Source: Nautilus pompilius
Lineage: Eukaryota > Mollusca > Cephalopoda > Nautilida > Nautilidae
Length of the DNA: 64,000 bases
Direction of reading: 5' to 3'
NCBI GenBank assembly: GCA_018389105.1
Contig: JACATO010000968.1
Coordinates: 956,501 to 1,020,500, forward strand
Below, one piece after another: positions 13,131 to 26,305 of the stretch. The notes under the pieces are model-generated. The model was not told the DNA's origin. It did not search any database and saw nothing but the letters and a program-made list of their open reading frames with translations. The position numbers were made by a program, and so were the translations under genes. Within the stretch, counting starts at the first letter, position 1. Every line of letters begins with the position of its first letter.

Positions 13131-13559
13131 TTGTTATGTTTTGAGTGCTTATATTATAAGATAAGGAGAAAATATAGTGAAGCTTTCTTTTAGACAGAAT
13201 TTTGGCATGCTTACACACTAGGGCTGTTGATTGCTTATAGCTCCTAAAGCATGAAGAAGGTAGTCAGTCATTAGAGAACGCATTCCCAGAGTTTGCAGAT
13301 TTTCCCCCAGAGGGAACCACTTGCCCTATGGTGTCACACTGAAGCAACCATATCATTATTGAAAATAAGTTTCTTCTGGAATCTGTATATTATTGTAAGA
13401 GAAAACTGTTTTTAAAATATTGAATTAACAACAGCAATTTACTGAACAAAACTGCATTAACATTTTTCCTAACTGGTTTAACTTGCTACAGTAAGTTCAG
13501 CAGCTTATCAGTGTCAGTAGGAAACAGTTCCTAGAGTTTTTGCATTTTGTACCTATCGT

Positions 13560-13790
13560 GCATCACCTCCCACAGTCTTCCGGTATAGGTCAGTAGACCC
13601 GGCCACTCGACGGGTGCTGTATTCTCTATGGAGAATGCCATGTCTGATTTCTGATAACACTTGTTGAATTTCTACAGCAACTTCCATTGGTATAGGTGAG
13701 TGTCCTGATCGTGGTGCATCGGCCACAGATTCTGTCTCTCCAAATTTATGGATGAGATTACACGACTGCCTTGGGCCTTAACAAAGAACT
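13560..13790 (-). pseudogene. Mariner/IS630-like transposase fragment, N-terminal helix-turn-helix
   Basis: Read on the minus strand, about 13,690-13,757 encodes LIHKFGETESVADAPRSGH. This matches the helix-turn-helix and linker of mariner-like transposases (typically IxKFxETGSVADxPRSGRP). The frame continues for some 40 codons towards lower coordinates with a stretch that could be the second helix-turn-helix. The upstream N-terminal part is disrupted by stops. No DDE/D catalytic core is visible on this strand nearby, so only the DNA-binding half survives. It may be of the same broad group as the 17.3-18.3 kb fossil, which lies on the opposite strand. Confidence 0.6.
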
Positions 13791-14656
13791 CTATCATGGA
13801 AAAAAAAAACACGTAAATCTGCCCCTACATAACATTCATTGCTATAGAAAATCCTTGCTAGCTATATTTGATCTTGGAGAGGAATTCTGTTCACAAGCAT
13901 CTCTGCTGCCAAACTGACTCGTCCGATGGCTCTGTTTGCTTATGAATGTGAAGAAAAAACTCTGGAGAGTGTGTCCCATAGCATAAGCAGCTCCCCTCAC
14001 CCATTCGTTTGTGGCGATATCTGCTGCAAGCTTTGGACATATTCATCATGACTCCTATGTCTCCCTACTTCCATCTACAGGGGTATTATGGTAATTTTAC
14101 GGTCACCTGGTATTGTTGCTGTTATTGTTACCTGTTGTAGAAAAAAATAACATTTTTTTAATCTATGTGAATGAATGGTTATATTTGTGTGTTTATTTCT
14201 GCTGGCCAAACTCTTTTTTTTTTTTTTTTTAATAAAAAAAAATCTTTAAAAAAAATTGTTTAATATTTAAATAAACTTACAACAACCAGCAAGAAGTGGG
14301 GCAAACTTTTGTTATTTGAATGATACAGAAAGTAAAAATAAAATAGAAATTGGTCCATGCATCAAAATATCAACTGAGTTAACACTAAATTTAGTCTGAT
14401 GTGTCTTGTGTGATTTAACATGTATTCTAATAATTTGTTTCTGGTTTACAATAGGTTAATGCATTCTATATCACAGCCTTTTCTCATTCAGTCAGTACGC
14501 ACAGACACATCTGGGTCTCTAGCCATTGAAAGCACTCCCCAAAACAACCAAGTTTCACAGAGCCTCTAAATCTAGCATGACATGAAAGATGAGACTTTCC
14601 CATCTATGAATATACTTGATATGTCATTACACAGCTGCAGGTCCTAATGTTATAAT

Positions 14657-14699
<43 letters not shown>

Positions 14700-15499
14700 T
14701 TTTTTTTTAAGTTTGGCAATCAGAAAGAGGACAGAGGGACTAGATATCCCATCGTCTTGTTGGTGAAAGTTTTTTTTTTTTTTTAATGTGCTTACAGACA
14801 CTTGTCCAACCTCAAGAAAAGCTGTTGAGAAGATCATGTTTTATGAGAGAATTACTCTGAATAGAATGAAGACTGTAGAGGATTATGGGGCCCCGTCAGA
14901 CGTTTGAGTAAATTAGCAAGGATTCCCTCCCCTCCTTTTTTTTTAGCATTGGCTGCCGAAAGTAACAGACGAACAGGTAGTAATAGTGGTTGTGTAAAGT
15001 TATCGGGCATCACTGGATTGACCTGAAATGGTGATTTGGCAACACTTATGTGATGATGAGTTTTATTCCCTTCATGAAAATATTACTCGGATTTCCAAAT
15101 ACATCATGGAAATTATTTTTAGTTTCCACGCCATTTCTATGTAAGATATTAGAATTCAGCCAGCTGAATAACAACAAAAGGTCATGCAGACTTATTATTT
15201 TATTCATAAACCTCAAGATGCATGATCAAGTAACATTTTCTTGTTTACATTTGCAAGTTTGAAGTATAACTTTTCTGGAAAGTTTTGTTTTTTTTTTTAA
15301 ATATGGCATTTGTACGATGCAGGGACAGATGTAGGATCAGAGCAAAAAAAGTTCGCAATTTTTTTAAACAAAATTCCTATCGTAGAATTGGCAGATTGGC
15401 ACCACTATACTGGAAGGGGTGGTTAGCAAGTTTTAAAAAAGAGAGAGAGAAGAGATGAGAATTCTGTGGATAGGCACATCCAAAAGGAAAATTAGGTTG
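13791..15499. other. Non-coding stretch with ATT-type array and unique sequence
   Basis: It holds a long poly-T run at about 14,214-14,231, a 14-unit trinucleotide array near 14,655-14,698, and a less AT-rich unique stretch around 14,880-15,290 with no recognised product. The 77-codon minus-strand frame across the trinucleotide array is just a poly-tyrosine reading of it. Confidence 0.5.
14655..14698. repeat. (AAT)n microsatellite
   Basis: About 14 AAT units, almost perfect, flanked by a T run on the right. Confidence 0.9.
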
Positions 15500-15718
15500 T
15501 GGTGCTTGATTCCTGGTTTCAGCAGGGCCGAAGTTAAGTCCTAGCAACACCTTGCAGTAAAATTTCCGAACAAAAAGGTTGGTTGGTCAGGGTTGCCCCC
15601 CCCCTTACCCCTGACATTCTTGTGAAGTGTGTATAAAAGGAATTGAACCGGCTGACTTTCCATGAGAGCCAACACTGGTCTATTCTCTTATGAGACCAAC
15701 CGCCGCACAAAACACCCA
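15500..15718 (-). mobile_element. tRNA-derived SINE, minus strand
   Basis: On the minus strand a box A-like TTGGTCTCATAAGAG (15,685-15,699) and a near-consensus box B GGTTCAATTCC (15,639-15,649) sit at tRNA-like spacing, so a polymerase III promoter is likely. The head differs clearly from the SINEs at 7.3 and 39.3 kb and represents another family. The body runs to about 15,500 and includes a run of nine G on the minus strand; no long A tail is evident. A broken tRNA pseudogene is the alternative, but about 140 bases of extra body favour a SINE. Confidence 0.6.
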
Positions 15719-17269
15719 TTTATGAAAAAACAGGAAATGATGACTGAATTGTTAAGGCACGCAATAAAAAATGTATTGGTATCCATCCACAAAGTGGATT
15801 GATCTTTTTTAGATGCTGGCTACAAGGCAGGAAGGGGTAGTGAAGCATTAAACTATAAGTAAAATATGGCGGTGTTATGCTGTTCTTCCATATGCTACAC
15901 AATTGAATGGTGCTAGGCCCATGGAAAAGAGAAGTTTTTCTTTCCTTCCTTCCTTTTTTTTTTTTTTTAACAGGGACTCTTCTCCGTCCCTCCTGTCTTT
16001 CAAAGTCTAATGATGTATTTGGAGGCACTGTAGTCACGTAAATACATGTAAAGTGAATCTGGAAAAAGCAGTGGACAACAAAAGTCCAGTCTTTTAAGAA
16101 CAGTTGAACTTTTAGTTTTCATTCTATTTGAAAAAAAAATATATCAATCATTAAGTTGTACATTATGTTGGAGTGTTTGCGGTTAATCAAGTTCTTAATG
16201 TACAGATGTATTAGTAATACAAAGGGGAAGATGGTAAATAGTGTCTTCTATTATTTCCCTATCTGGCAAAGAAGACATAACATTGCTCCTGTTAATACAA
16301 CATATAATTATACAAATTCCATTTGAAAGGATGCTTTTTTCTTTTATGTAGTTCTTGTGAGGAATTGCATTGCTTTAAGGTTTAATTAGCTTTTAATGTT
16401 GTGTTAGTGTTTAGATATGCATCATTTTGCTGCAGGATTATGATGTGGGATGTCATGCCAATCAGCATCTTGTTGCTCATTTTTATAAATGTGTGGGGTT
16501 TGGGGGTCGTCGTTCTGGTTGATTTCTCGTATTGCTTTCTTTTTATTTAGTTTATGTAGATATGGAAGTACCATGCAGCCAAGGGAAAACACACACACAC
16601 ACACACACTCTCACTGGGATAGTTATCTCTTTTTAAAATAAAAGTATTAAATGTAAACTTCTGTGATAGATCACAGGATCTGTGCATATTACTATATGAT
16701 TACTGTTTGCTAAATAATAAGGGCAGGTGTTGGCATGGAACAGGTACAGTAACTTACAGTTATATGCTTCAGTAATGTTAATTTAATTTTTCTTACTGAA
16801 ATAAATGAATATGGTATATCTTCATTGGTCGTTGACCAAACAAAAGAAAAATTAACTTATTTGATACATTGCTTCATTCATGTTGAGTCTTCATTGTTGT
16901 TTGCTATTGAACTTGCAGTACTGTGTTATATAGTAGCAAGAAACATCTATGCCATCTTCTATTGTTAGTGAACAGAATGAATAAATTAGACAGTTTATCA
17001 TCTGACTTTTGATTATTCATGTACACGTACGTATTAGTCATATTCTGAAGGATGTGGTAATTATTTGCTTGATTTGCTAAAATGGCTCATTTCTTCTGCT
17101 TGTAAAATGCTTGCATGCAGTGTATCAGTTATTTCAAAACAAAAGAATGGGCCTCAAGGTACGCTGAAGGCATTGTTTTATAATTGTATATTGTGGAAAA
17201 TATTTACTCACATGATGTGCCGGCAATAAAAACAAATTAAAAAAGTGTACTTGCCAAAGAAAGAAGCTC
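15719..17269. other. AT-rich non-coding stretch
   Basis: No feature beyond simple repeats: a TTCC/T-run patch near 15,945-15,969 and an AC array at 16,588-16,609. The 105-codon minus-strand frame near 15,720-16,037 crosses the T run and shows no domain. Confidence 0.5.
16588..16609. repeat. (AC)n microsatellite
   Basis: Eleven AC units. Confidence 0.9.
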
Positions 17270-18270
17270 AGTCACACTCTTGAGGGATGCCAGATTGGAC
17301 AGGCTTTCTTTGAGCATTTTTACATTTTCTGGCTATGACAAAGCAATGTAGAAATGATTCTTTCAATGTAAGCAGATGTAACTGCTGATCGATTAGAATC
17401 TCTTTGGAAAAGTCATAGCCAGTCAGATTTCTCAAAAATGTCAGCAGCCATGCAAAAATATGGCCAAGGAGCTCAAAGCCAGTGAATCTATGATTTGGAA
17501 AGTGGTCAGAAAGAGTAACACTATCTTTACAAATTCCAGAAAAGCCATTTCCTGACAGTGCAACCAAAACAAAAGTGGATAGATAGACTGGTCTCATTAA
17601 CTGAAGGCCCTCTACAAGTATCTGTCATTTGTACATCATCTTTTCAGACCAGACATTTTACATGATTGAGCAGTCAGTCAGCATTCGTAATGACTATATT
17701 TTGTACTCCCAGATCTTCCTCTATCCGCTGAGACCAAAGATCCATCTGATAAATGGAAAAAAAAAGGGTGCCCTCTGTGATTTTTTTTTTTAGGCTGGTA
17801 CTGCTGCTGATGGATTGAATCCCATTGGATTTTGTCCCTCAAGGCATAAAAGTCAATGCCAGAATATCCAAAAGAAAAATAATTCTGAAAACTTGTATGA
17901 AGCACAAGCTCCAAACATGACAACGGGATGGGACATGTCTACCTACATGGCTTGAACAGTGCAGACGTTGGTTGTCCAAAAAATTTCCAGACTAGATAAA
18001 AAAAACAAAATGGAGAATTGGTTGCTGTTGTCAGTCACCCAATCTGAATTTGGTGGATTTTTTCCATTTTGGAGAAAAAAAATGTCTGCTCAAAACCCCA
18101 CAGAATTTTTCAAATAACTGTTGAGCAAGTAATGGTAGAATTCCCCAAGAACAGCCCCTTTGATGCCATCAACAACTTTTTCTGCTGTTTCCAGTGTTCG
18201 ATCAGAAGTAAATTTATACGAATGGTTTTAATGTTATTACAAACCAGACAGTTTGAGCTTTTGAATGACG
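17270..18270 (+). pseudogene. Mariner-like transposase fossil with DDxD core
   Basis: In plus-strand frames, the first catalytic block reads FSDQTFYMIEQSVSIRNDY from 17,641, close to the family pattern FSDEKxFTVxxxxNxxND; the first Asp is at 17,647-17,649. A PQGIKVNA block matches the usual FPxGxKVNAD. An Asp at 17,927-17,929 (QRDG) sits where QQDGAPAH is expected. The last block reads QSPNLNLVDFFHFG, the degraded form of QSPDLNPLDFxxWG, with the third Asp at 18,056-18,058. The raw spacing of the last two Asp is 42 residues, so a DD(about 42)D type is suggested, though indels could shift it. A C-terminal segment ending near 18,270 follows. Several stops and frame changes break the reading, so the gene is dead. 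No terminal inverted repeats were found. The plus-strand translation fits; the minus-strand 109-codon frame here is a shadow. Confidence 0.72.
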
Positions 18271-19552
18271 TATAATTTGTTCATTCTTGTTTTGCTTCTG
18301 TAAAAAAAATAATAATAAGCAAACACATTTTTCGACAAAACAAAATAAGTTATCTGCATTGTTTAAGTATATATTTTTTATGTTTCTATTGCTGTGAAAA
18401 AGTACTACTATAGCAAGGGAAGAAACTCCGTTTCCTTGTTTTATAATTATCCAGAAATAATTTGATTTTAAAAGTTGCTAATGTCTACTTTTGAATAGAT
18501 AGCTGCTAAGGCTTCTCTTACAACAACAAAAATCATGATTCATCTATTTAGCCTGTTACCATCTTTGGCTTTTTTTTTTTTTCTTAAAGAAATTTTTAGT
18601 TGCAGCCATTTTAATTTGCACAAAATGTCTGACACGTAATCATGTGGCAATAGTGTTGCAACATGCTAGAGTATGTGTCAGCTGAAGCCTAAGCTGGTTG
18701 ATGCTGAAGCCCTTCTCCCATGGCAAGAAGATGGCCAATGTGATTTTCTTTGGGACCCTGTTAATTGATTGGATGAATGAGGGGCAAGCGGCTCTGTGAC
18801 AGGCAACTTTTGAAAACTTACATAATGCTTGCTTTAGTTAAATCAGCAAAAGACTTCAGCAGCCCCCTTGATGCCCTTTTGTCAAAATATAAACAAGTCT
18901 AAATACTGTTTTTTAATGCTTGATTTAATTTATAGCCAGCCTTGTTTGAGAAAGGATATAGATTTACCAGAGTGTTTCCAGTTTGTTACCAATTGGGAAT
19001 ACACAAACAATTTTAAAAATGAGATCTACCAAGTTTGAATTCAAGACCATCTATAAAGAGCCTTTATAATAGTTTTCAAGCAAATTAATTAATTTTTGAG
19101 TGACTGAAAAAGGGACAATTTTTTCAGCTATTATTAGGGGGATCATAATGACAAATTAATTAAGATTCCATCTCAGTTAAATATGTGAAAATATTCTTTT
19201 AGTAATAGAATAGTCAGTAATAGTATTAATTATATTGATGAACATTGGGGGCTCTGTGACTGCTTAGCTAAACTAAACCTGTATTAATAAAGGCTATTAA
19301 TATACAACAAATGTGACTAATGAGAAAGCCAAGCTATCTTTAGGTTCATTTATTTTCATTTTTATTAGTTTTGAATTTTTGTTCAAAGACTGTAGTATTC
19401 CCAAAGCTTTTGTTAGAACTGTACTCCTTCATTCATGTTTTGGAGTCATAATGTATCTAATTTTAGCAAATGTTCTATCCTTATCTGTGCCCTTGAAGGC
19501 AGTTTGGCAAATTGCCTAAAGCATAGATCTCATTCTCTCTCTCTCTCTCTCA

Positions 19553-19583
<31 letters not shown>

Positions 19584-21119
19584 TTTAAAGAAGTACAAAA
19601 TTTACACTTTGATTCACTTCACTGCATAGCCATTAAGCAGAAACAAATTAGTCACAGGTGATTTCCAGAATGTCAGAGATAACAGGGACAGGTGAAATAC
19701 TTAGGTATCACCAAACCATTGTGCAAATTCTGTACTTAATTAGAAAGGGCGCAGCTGCTTTTGTGTGTGTGTGTGGGATAAACTCTGCTTATGCATAGCC
19801 TCTAGCCAAATTACACTTAGCTTGTTCCCATATTGTACTGCAAAGAGACATAAGTACAACCAATAATTTTCATGTGGGGTCATTTGGACGCAGTTCCCTT
19901 ATGATTTAGGATAACATTTTTATCATGCCCTGGATGATGCTAATGAGAAGAATTACTGTCACTGGGAACAACCTATTCCTTAGTTCTACATGCTTCATGT
20001 GACTTGAAGAATATACTCTGCATTTGTTCTGTTTTCAACAGCTGTCAGTCTGATCAAACAGGGGCATATCCAAATTAAATTTCCTGTCTGCCAGGATCTT
20101 CTTTTAATAAAGTCCAAGGGCTGGGGCTAAGGTGGGATTACATTAAGAAAATGCCTGGCTAAAGCAAAGGGATACTGATAGTCCTCCTATTGCTTTCAAC
20201 ACAGACAACATGTAACACTATCTTTGGGTCCTTGTCCTTCATTCATGCTTACCCCTTGTTTGGCAAACTGATACAGGACTCCAACAGACAACACATCTAT
20301 TCAAGGGGTCATGCTTTTCCTCCATGCCAGATTTACTTGAGACTTTTAAAAATACATAACATCTCGTATACAAATTATTATTTTTTCTTTTTTTTTATGA
20401 TGTCTGTTTGCCTCACCTTTATCCAAATATTGAACCATAGAAAGTTTGAAGATGAGCTTTTTGGCAATGTGATTAGCAGTTTTTGTCATATAGTTTATCT
20501 TCAGATGGGTTTGTGAACTTTGTACATTAGCTAGGTCCTGTACTCAGAGGTTCTGTTTAAAGTTTTCATGTAAAGAAAGACAAACATTTTTATTTGCTGA
20601 AAAGATACAGCAAAATATCATTCCCATAATGCAACATAGGTAAAATCTTATCTGCTTCTATACGCTGTAATATTTTCGTTATAAGCACAATTGTTCTTGA
20701 TTATTGTCCTGTCAGGAGAGATCTTGTGTTTATACTTTCTTGCCATTCGTCACTTCAAAAAATTCTTTTCTTTATTTGTTTTTTAATTGTTACTCTATGG
20801 TCACCAATAACCAGCATGTAGGCAGTGGATTATCCATGAATTCTACTCTGCAGATAGCAATTAATGTTTTTAAAATGTTCATGGATATCAGCTTTAACAG
20901 TAGTGACTGACAACAAAGAAGTAAATGAAAATACACTTGTTACTGATATTATATAGAAAATTTCTCATTCCACAACATTAGCCTTTTTCGTAATGTAGAC
21001 ATTTAGCCATCCCAATACTACAGTTACACAAAGTGACTCTGTGAACAACGGAAAACAAAGGCCTGCTTTAAAGGGGAGTATAAATGTTCATTTTAAACAA
21101 AAACCATCATCAATCAGAT
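18271..21119. other. Non-coding stretch
   Basis: No gene recognised. It contains a CT array joined to AT and then a T run at 19,531-19,588, and less AT-rich unique sequence near 18,660-18,860 and 19,870-20,330. The 108-codon frame at 20,190 and the shorter frames around it have no family signature. Confidence 0.5.
19531..19588. repeat. Compound (CT)n(AT)n(T)n microsatellite
   Basis: A CT array passes into an AT array and then a run of about 20 T followed by AAA. Confidence 0.9.
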
Positions 21120-21560
21120 CAAAATGACACGGCTGTGGTTCAGACTTTGGCAGCGGGTTCATACTGGCTGCCAGCCACTTTTTGAATGAGTAGCAGAGTT
21201 GTGGTGCTAATGTGGCAGAGAATTCAAAAGATGCTGGAAGATGCTCCCGAGGGATGCTTCCCATTCAGTCTTCAGAATTGCATGCAGTGTGTGGAAGTGA
21301 GGTAGGCAAATGCGTCTTTCGAGTTTATCCAAAAGATGTCCGTTTTTGGAGGGAGATCCAGTGGATTGCACTTGCCATGGGAGGTGCTTGGAATTTCCAC
21401 CACATTGTTGTTTTAGAAGTAGCTATCCCCTTCGGAGTACACATGAAGTATTTCTGGATGAACTCTATTGGAAAAGATGCTCGGGAAAGCTTTGACGTAA
21501 TTTTGTTTTCTAAACGGACCAGGGGACCCAGAGACCCAAGGTATGCCTGCAAAACATGAC
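21120..21560 (+). other. Less AT-rich island with 115-codon frame; unidentified
   Basis: The plus-strand frame 21,212-21,559 reads without low-complexity bias (for example VYPKDVRFWREIQWIALAMG), unlike most chance frames here, which are runs of F, K and L. The minus strand is also open over 21,325-21,552. I do not recognise either translation. There is no clear acceptor before the plus-strand ATG. It may be a fragment of an old transposon, a retrocopied exon or a conserved non-coding block. Composition is richer in G and C than the flanks. Confidence 0.3.
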
Positions 21561-24500
21561 TATACTGTTAGAGACCTGGACAGTTGAGATCAATCACACA
21601 AGAGGGGTTGAGTGCTTTGTGTCGCTTTCACCAAATTGGCCTTTTCCCATCTGTACAAAAGAGAATGACAACATCAATCCTCCTCAATCCTTTTTTTTTT
21701 TTATGACAGTTGGACTTTGCTATCCAGTCTAACCATTTTTTTTTTCCTTTTTCTCGTTACATTTGAAGCCATAATTTCTTTTCATATCAGACGCTTTTCT
21801 TCACCCCCCCCCACCACTGTTGATAAACTCACATGATTGATGTTTTGGAGCAGCCTACCAACAAAATTGTCTTGGCTGCTATGGCACCTGTTAGGCATGT
21901 ACTTACTGTCATGTCTCTTTCAGCTTTTGTGATGCCTTTGTCTTTTCCCATATCTGTGAGGCTGACTGTATATGTGCCTATCCAAGTCGTATGTATTGCT
22001 GCGGGTACATTATGTAGTCAGCCTAATTTGCATCTGTAGCTTGAGTCGGCCCCAAGTTTGAAAGGGTTGATAGGTTCTAATAAAGTGGCCAGCCAGTGTG
22101 AAATACACACTACTAGCAGTGTATACATCCGTTAAAATAACAGTGGAATGCACAGAGAAGAGAGGAAAAAAATGTTAAAGAACTAATGGCAGTAGTGAAT
22201 TATGATCTTTGAAATAAAGTTTACATAGCGATTCCATAATTTTAAATTTTAAATTCCAACAGAACCAGGCTAAAATCTTGAAGCTGTCCATGTCCAGTTG
22301 CAGCTCTATGAGTAAGTGAAGTTTGATTCTCTCATTCAGACAGATGAGATGACGTTTCTGCATAGCTTTTCAACCATAGCAAGAAGTACTGTTCTTGCAC
22401 TTAAGAAAATTAACTGTGATTTGTCAGTTTTTTTTGGGGGGGTCAGTCTTTGAAAGGGAACAAATATCTCATTTTAGCACTGGAATTAAAGCAAATCTTC
22501 AGGGAGATTTTTAGAAACTGTGTAAAATGTTTTTTTTTTTTTAATTAACTTTGATTTATCTGTTAATGTAAACTTTAAACTCCTAAAACAGACAGGTAGA
22601 GGGTAGTAAATAATTTTAGTTATGGCCATGAATAAGTTGCAAGATTTTCTTTACTTATTGCTGCTGTCAATTAATTCTTTGCTTTTCTTGATATATATAT
22701 ATATATATATCTTTTATATCTTTATCACATCTCTATCACATGTAGAATTATATGTTAAAAATTTTTAATTTCCTCAGTGAAAATAAAACAAAAAGTGATT
22801 TTCATTTTTAATGTTTGTCTCTTTAAGATGATGAAGTAATGATAATGAACAGATTTATATTCAGTGAATATTTTACAAGTACAGCCGTCTCCTTTAAAAG
22901 TTTTTAAACCTATTGGACTGGTGGTATGCTCAAAGAAGTTTTAAGTATCACTCTTAAACTCCACCTGCGTAAACCCAAAACTCTTTCTGTCCTCCTGCCA
23001 TCTCGCGATGTACTAGCATAGTGTATGCTGACTTATTATTTCTTCGTAAGACTCCACTTATCTGTAACATAATCCTGCTTACTGCCAGTTAGCTATCTGC
23101 ATTTCAATCATGGATTTTTCTAAACTTTATTAATTTACTGTCATTCTGTAGGTTCCACAGTGATGAATTCATACACGAACAAACAAAAAAAAAATCTTTG
23201 TTGTTACCAGTTTAAGCAGTTAATAAAACAGTGATATTTAAAACTTTCTTGTCTGCCTACTGTTTCTCAGGACCATTTATCGTTCTCTTATATACTTCAT
23301 AGATATTACAGATACACTAATATACTATTGCTGTTGTGTTACTTTGACTGGGCAATAATACCCTAGTTGGTTTAGAAAATCAATCTTGTTCCTTTTACGA
23401 GGAGAGTCAGCATGCAAAATTAAAAATATTGATAACCTGTGACAGGTTATGTCTTTAGGTAAAGGAAGTTTGACATAAAAAAAGTTAGACTTTTTCTTTT
23501 TTTTGTAATAAAAGAACGAGCGAACACAGTGGTAGTGTGATCACACATCTTTGCTTTCATACTGTATAATGATTCAAAGAAAGACTTATTTGTTGTTATA
23601 ATTTGGCTAATATAGCTTTAATCTATCGATGTAAACACATTTATTAGAATTATTGGCAAACTACACTTTTGTAAATAATGGTCTTAATAGTAAAGTTGGT
23701 TTTTATTTCTATATGACCAATTTTAAAAATGAAATAGCTTTGTAAAAAATGACTGATTTTTTTAGTCCAAGGGGCATAACTCCATTCCACATTTTTCATT
23801 GGCAGAAGATACTCTGTAGGTATGAATAAATTTATTATATTCATTTATATCTATTTACATATTTAAAAAAGAACTGGAATTTTGAGATATTATAAAATTT
23901 CTTGCCGTATTATATTTTTGTTTGTATAGCAGCTAGAATAAGAATTTTAAAAAAATTATTTATTTTGTATGATTTTGTTAAATGGAGAACAGTTGACAAA
24001 TGGAGAGTTGCAAAAATTAAAAAAAATGTTCAACAATTAAGTACTACTACAGTTAGTGGGTGCTATACCTGTACTCTGTTATGGTTAGTTTCTTTCATGT
24101 GACATCAGGTTAGTAATATATATATATAGGGGGTATTATTAGACCTGTGATGTCACAGCTAATGTTAGAAGTAACAACATTGAATATATTCATTTGCTGA
24201 TTTAATTTTCAAGCTATTAAATCTGAAGAAAGGAAAACCTAGTGCAATACAGAGAGAGAGAGGTTAATAAGTGAGCAGATAATTACTTTGGAAGCTAGTG
24301 TAAAGCTGCCTAATTAATTAACCTAAGCTGATACAGAAGCAAACTGATTTTTCCTTGTTGAGCTCTTAAGATCAGAGTCGTTCATTCTTTCTCCCTTTTC
24401 GTTGTCTGGTTTAACTAAGTCATGTTTTTTTCTGTGTTTTGGGATTTTATTTCTTCCACCAAACCTTGTATGACAAAGACTGATTCACTCAGTAACTATA

Positions 24501-26061
24501 AACGTCTGCTTGTACATCTATATGAGGTGCTATAAAATGACTACACTGAAACAGGCTGTTGGGCAGGTGAGTTGAGTTCATGACCCTATGAACAGCCAGC
24601 TGAAACAGTTTAGCCTATTGAGTCTGTGAATACACATGCTAAGACAAGGTAAATTAACGAGTAAGAATGCTCATTAACCCCTTTACATTTTACTGCATCA
24701 ACTAAAAGTTTGATTTTATCATTAAAACCAGTTTAGATACAGTGTAAATAAAAGCTACTTTTGTCAGATATTTAGAACTTAATACCTCTATCAAATATTT
24801 AATGGCTTACTTCTGGGTAATTGAAAAAGGTAATTAGTTGGTACAGTTTTTTTTGTTTTTTATTGTCATTATTATTTTTATTATTATTATTATTATTATT
24901 AATTAATTAAGAAAGGTTAAATATGAAGAAAATTTTTTAGCATTTGTATCTGTAAAAATTTGAGATACTTCCATTTGCTTCTTAACAATGGTTTTGCGTT
25001 GATTTAACCATGTGGTATGTAGATTTTCTTATATTTAGTGAATAAAATGAATTTCTTTACTCTATAAAACATAAATAAATAAAAATAAAAGATAATTAGG
25101 CTTTTCGTCATTAAAACAAAATCTACTGAGATTCCCAAGCTCTAAAAAGCATTCAAGAAAAACTACTTGACAAGCAGCAACTATCAGATAGTAACATAAA
25201 TATGGCCTTATGCCGCTTTCTGCTAGTTTAAGCATTTTTGGGCTCCTCATGGTTATTTATAGTGTTTGACCACACCTACTACCGCCTACCTGTCTAATAA
25301 ATAGCTAAGGTAAACAGTTCACTGGTCCAGTTGACATTCCATTAATGGGTGCGCTCAGATTTTCAGGACCCTGGTTTCTTTTGTTTGACACCTGTAGGAT
25401 CAAAAGCTGATACACTGAGTGGATGAACAGGATGATAAGTCTATAGCAGTTTAAATTAAATCCCTCACTGGTTTAGTGTGCCCTAGTAACAATCACTGGA
25501 CTGTTATTATATTTTGATGATCATTCCAACAGAGATCTAGTCAGCTGTCACTTAGGGAACAGTTTACCCATAGTAGAAAGTGGGGCACGCATGTGCGCTG
25601 GAAGCCTTTCTCTGAAAATTTATGGGGAAATTCTGTCTTTATCCAGAAAATGGATTTCGCTGTACTTTCAGTAACATGCTATAATCCAACAAGAAGTATT
25701 TGAGCAGCTATACTTGGCTATCCGCCTTTGCTGTCCAGCTTCCACCTGCCTGTTATTAATGCGACAGAAAATACAATGCTGAAGATGTCACTTTAATCAA
25801 AACAGGCAGTGTTTTGATGCTGCCATCTACAGCAGACCTGGGGTTGCTTGATCTTTTTACAAGTGCATTGTACAGCGCAAGGTTGAGACATTTTTAGTCT
25901 AAAGTGGTTGGACAATTTTTGTGCATACTATACATTGTGATTTTTAGAAAAACTTATCAACAATTTACAAAAAAAAATTTTTTTTTCCAGTCTGAAATGG
26001 CTACAGCATTGAAATTGTTTCTGGTATTTCAAGAAATGTTTATGCAGATCTTCAGACCCCA

Positions 26062-26063
<2 letters not shown>
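21561..26063. other. Non-coding stretch, with a candidate conserved block at 25,370-25,870
   Basis: No gene recognised. Simple repeats include a C9 run near 21,804, AT arrays near 22,690-22,710 and 24,117-24,128, and TTA units near 24,868-24,900. The segment 25,370-25,870 is less AT-rich, has no homopolymer runs and is dense in E-box-like and TAAT-like words, so it is a candidate regulatory block. That is a judgement by eye. Confidence 0.4.
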
Positions 26064-26098
<35 letters not shown>

Positions 26099-26305
26099 CT
26101 TCACATCTCTCTCTCTCTCTCTCTCACCATCTCTCTCTCTCTCTTCTCACATAATCCTTCTCCTCTCTCTCTCTCTCATATCTCTCTCTCTCACACATAT
26201 CTCTCTCTTCTCTCTCTCTCTCATATCTCTCTCTCTCATCTATCTCTCTCTCTCTCATATCTCTCTCTCTCATATCTCTCTCTCTCTCATCATATCTCTC
26301 TCTCT
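26064..26305. repeat. (CT)n polypyrimidine array with CATAT interruptions
   Basis: About 240 bases of CT units interrupted by CATATCTCT, CACAT and TCATAT words. The plus strand is almost pure pyrimidine. Open frames of up to 159 codons across it encode only L/S or E/R repeats and are not genes. Confidence 0.95.

Noticed and set aside
17268-17597. 109-codon minus-strand frame
   Set aside because: The opposite strand reads as the upstream part of a mariner-like transposase, so this is its shadow.
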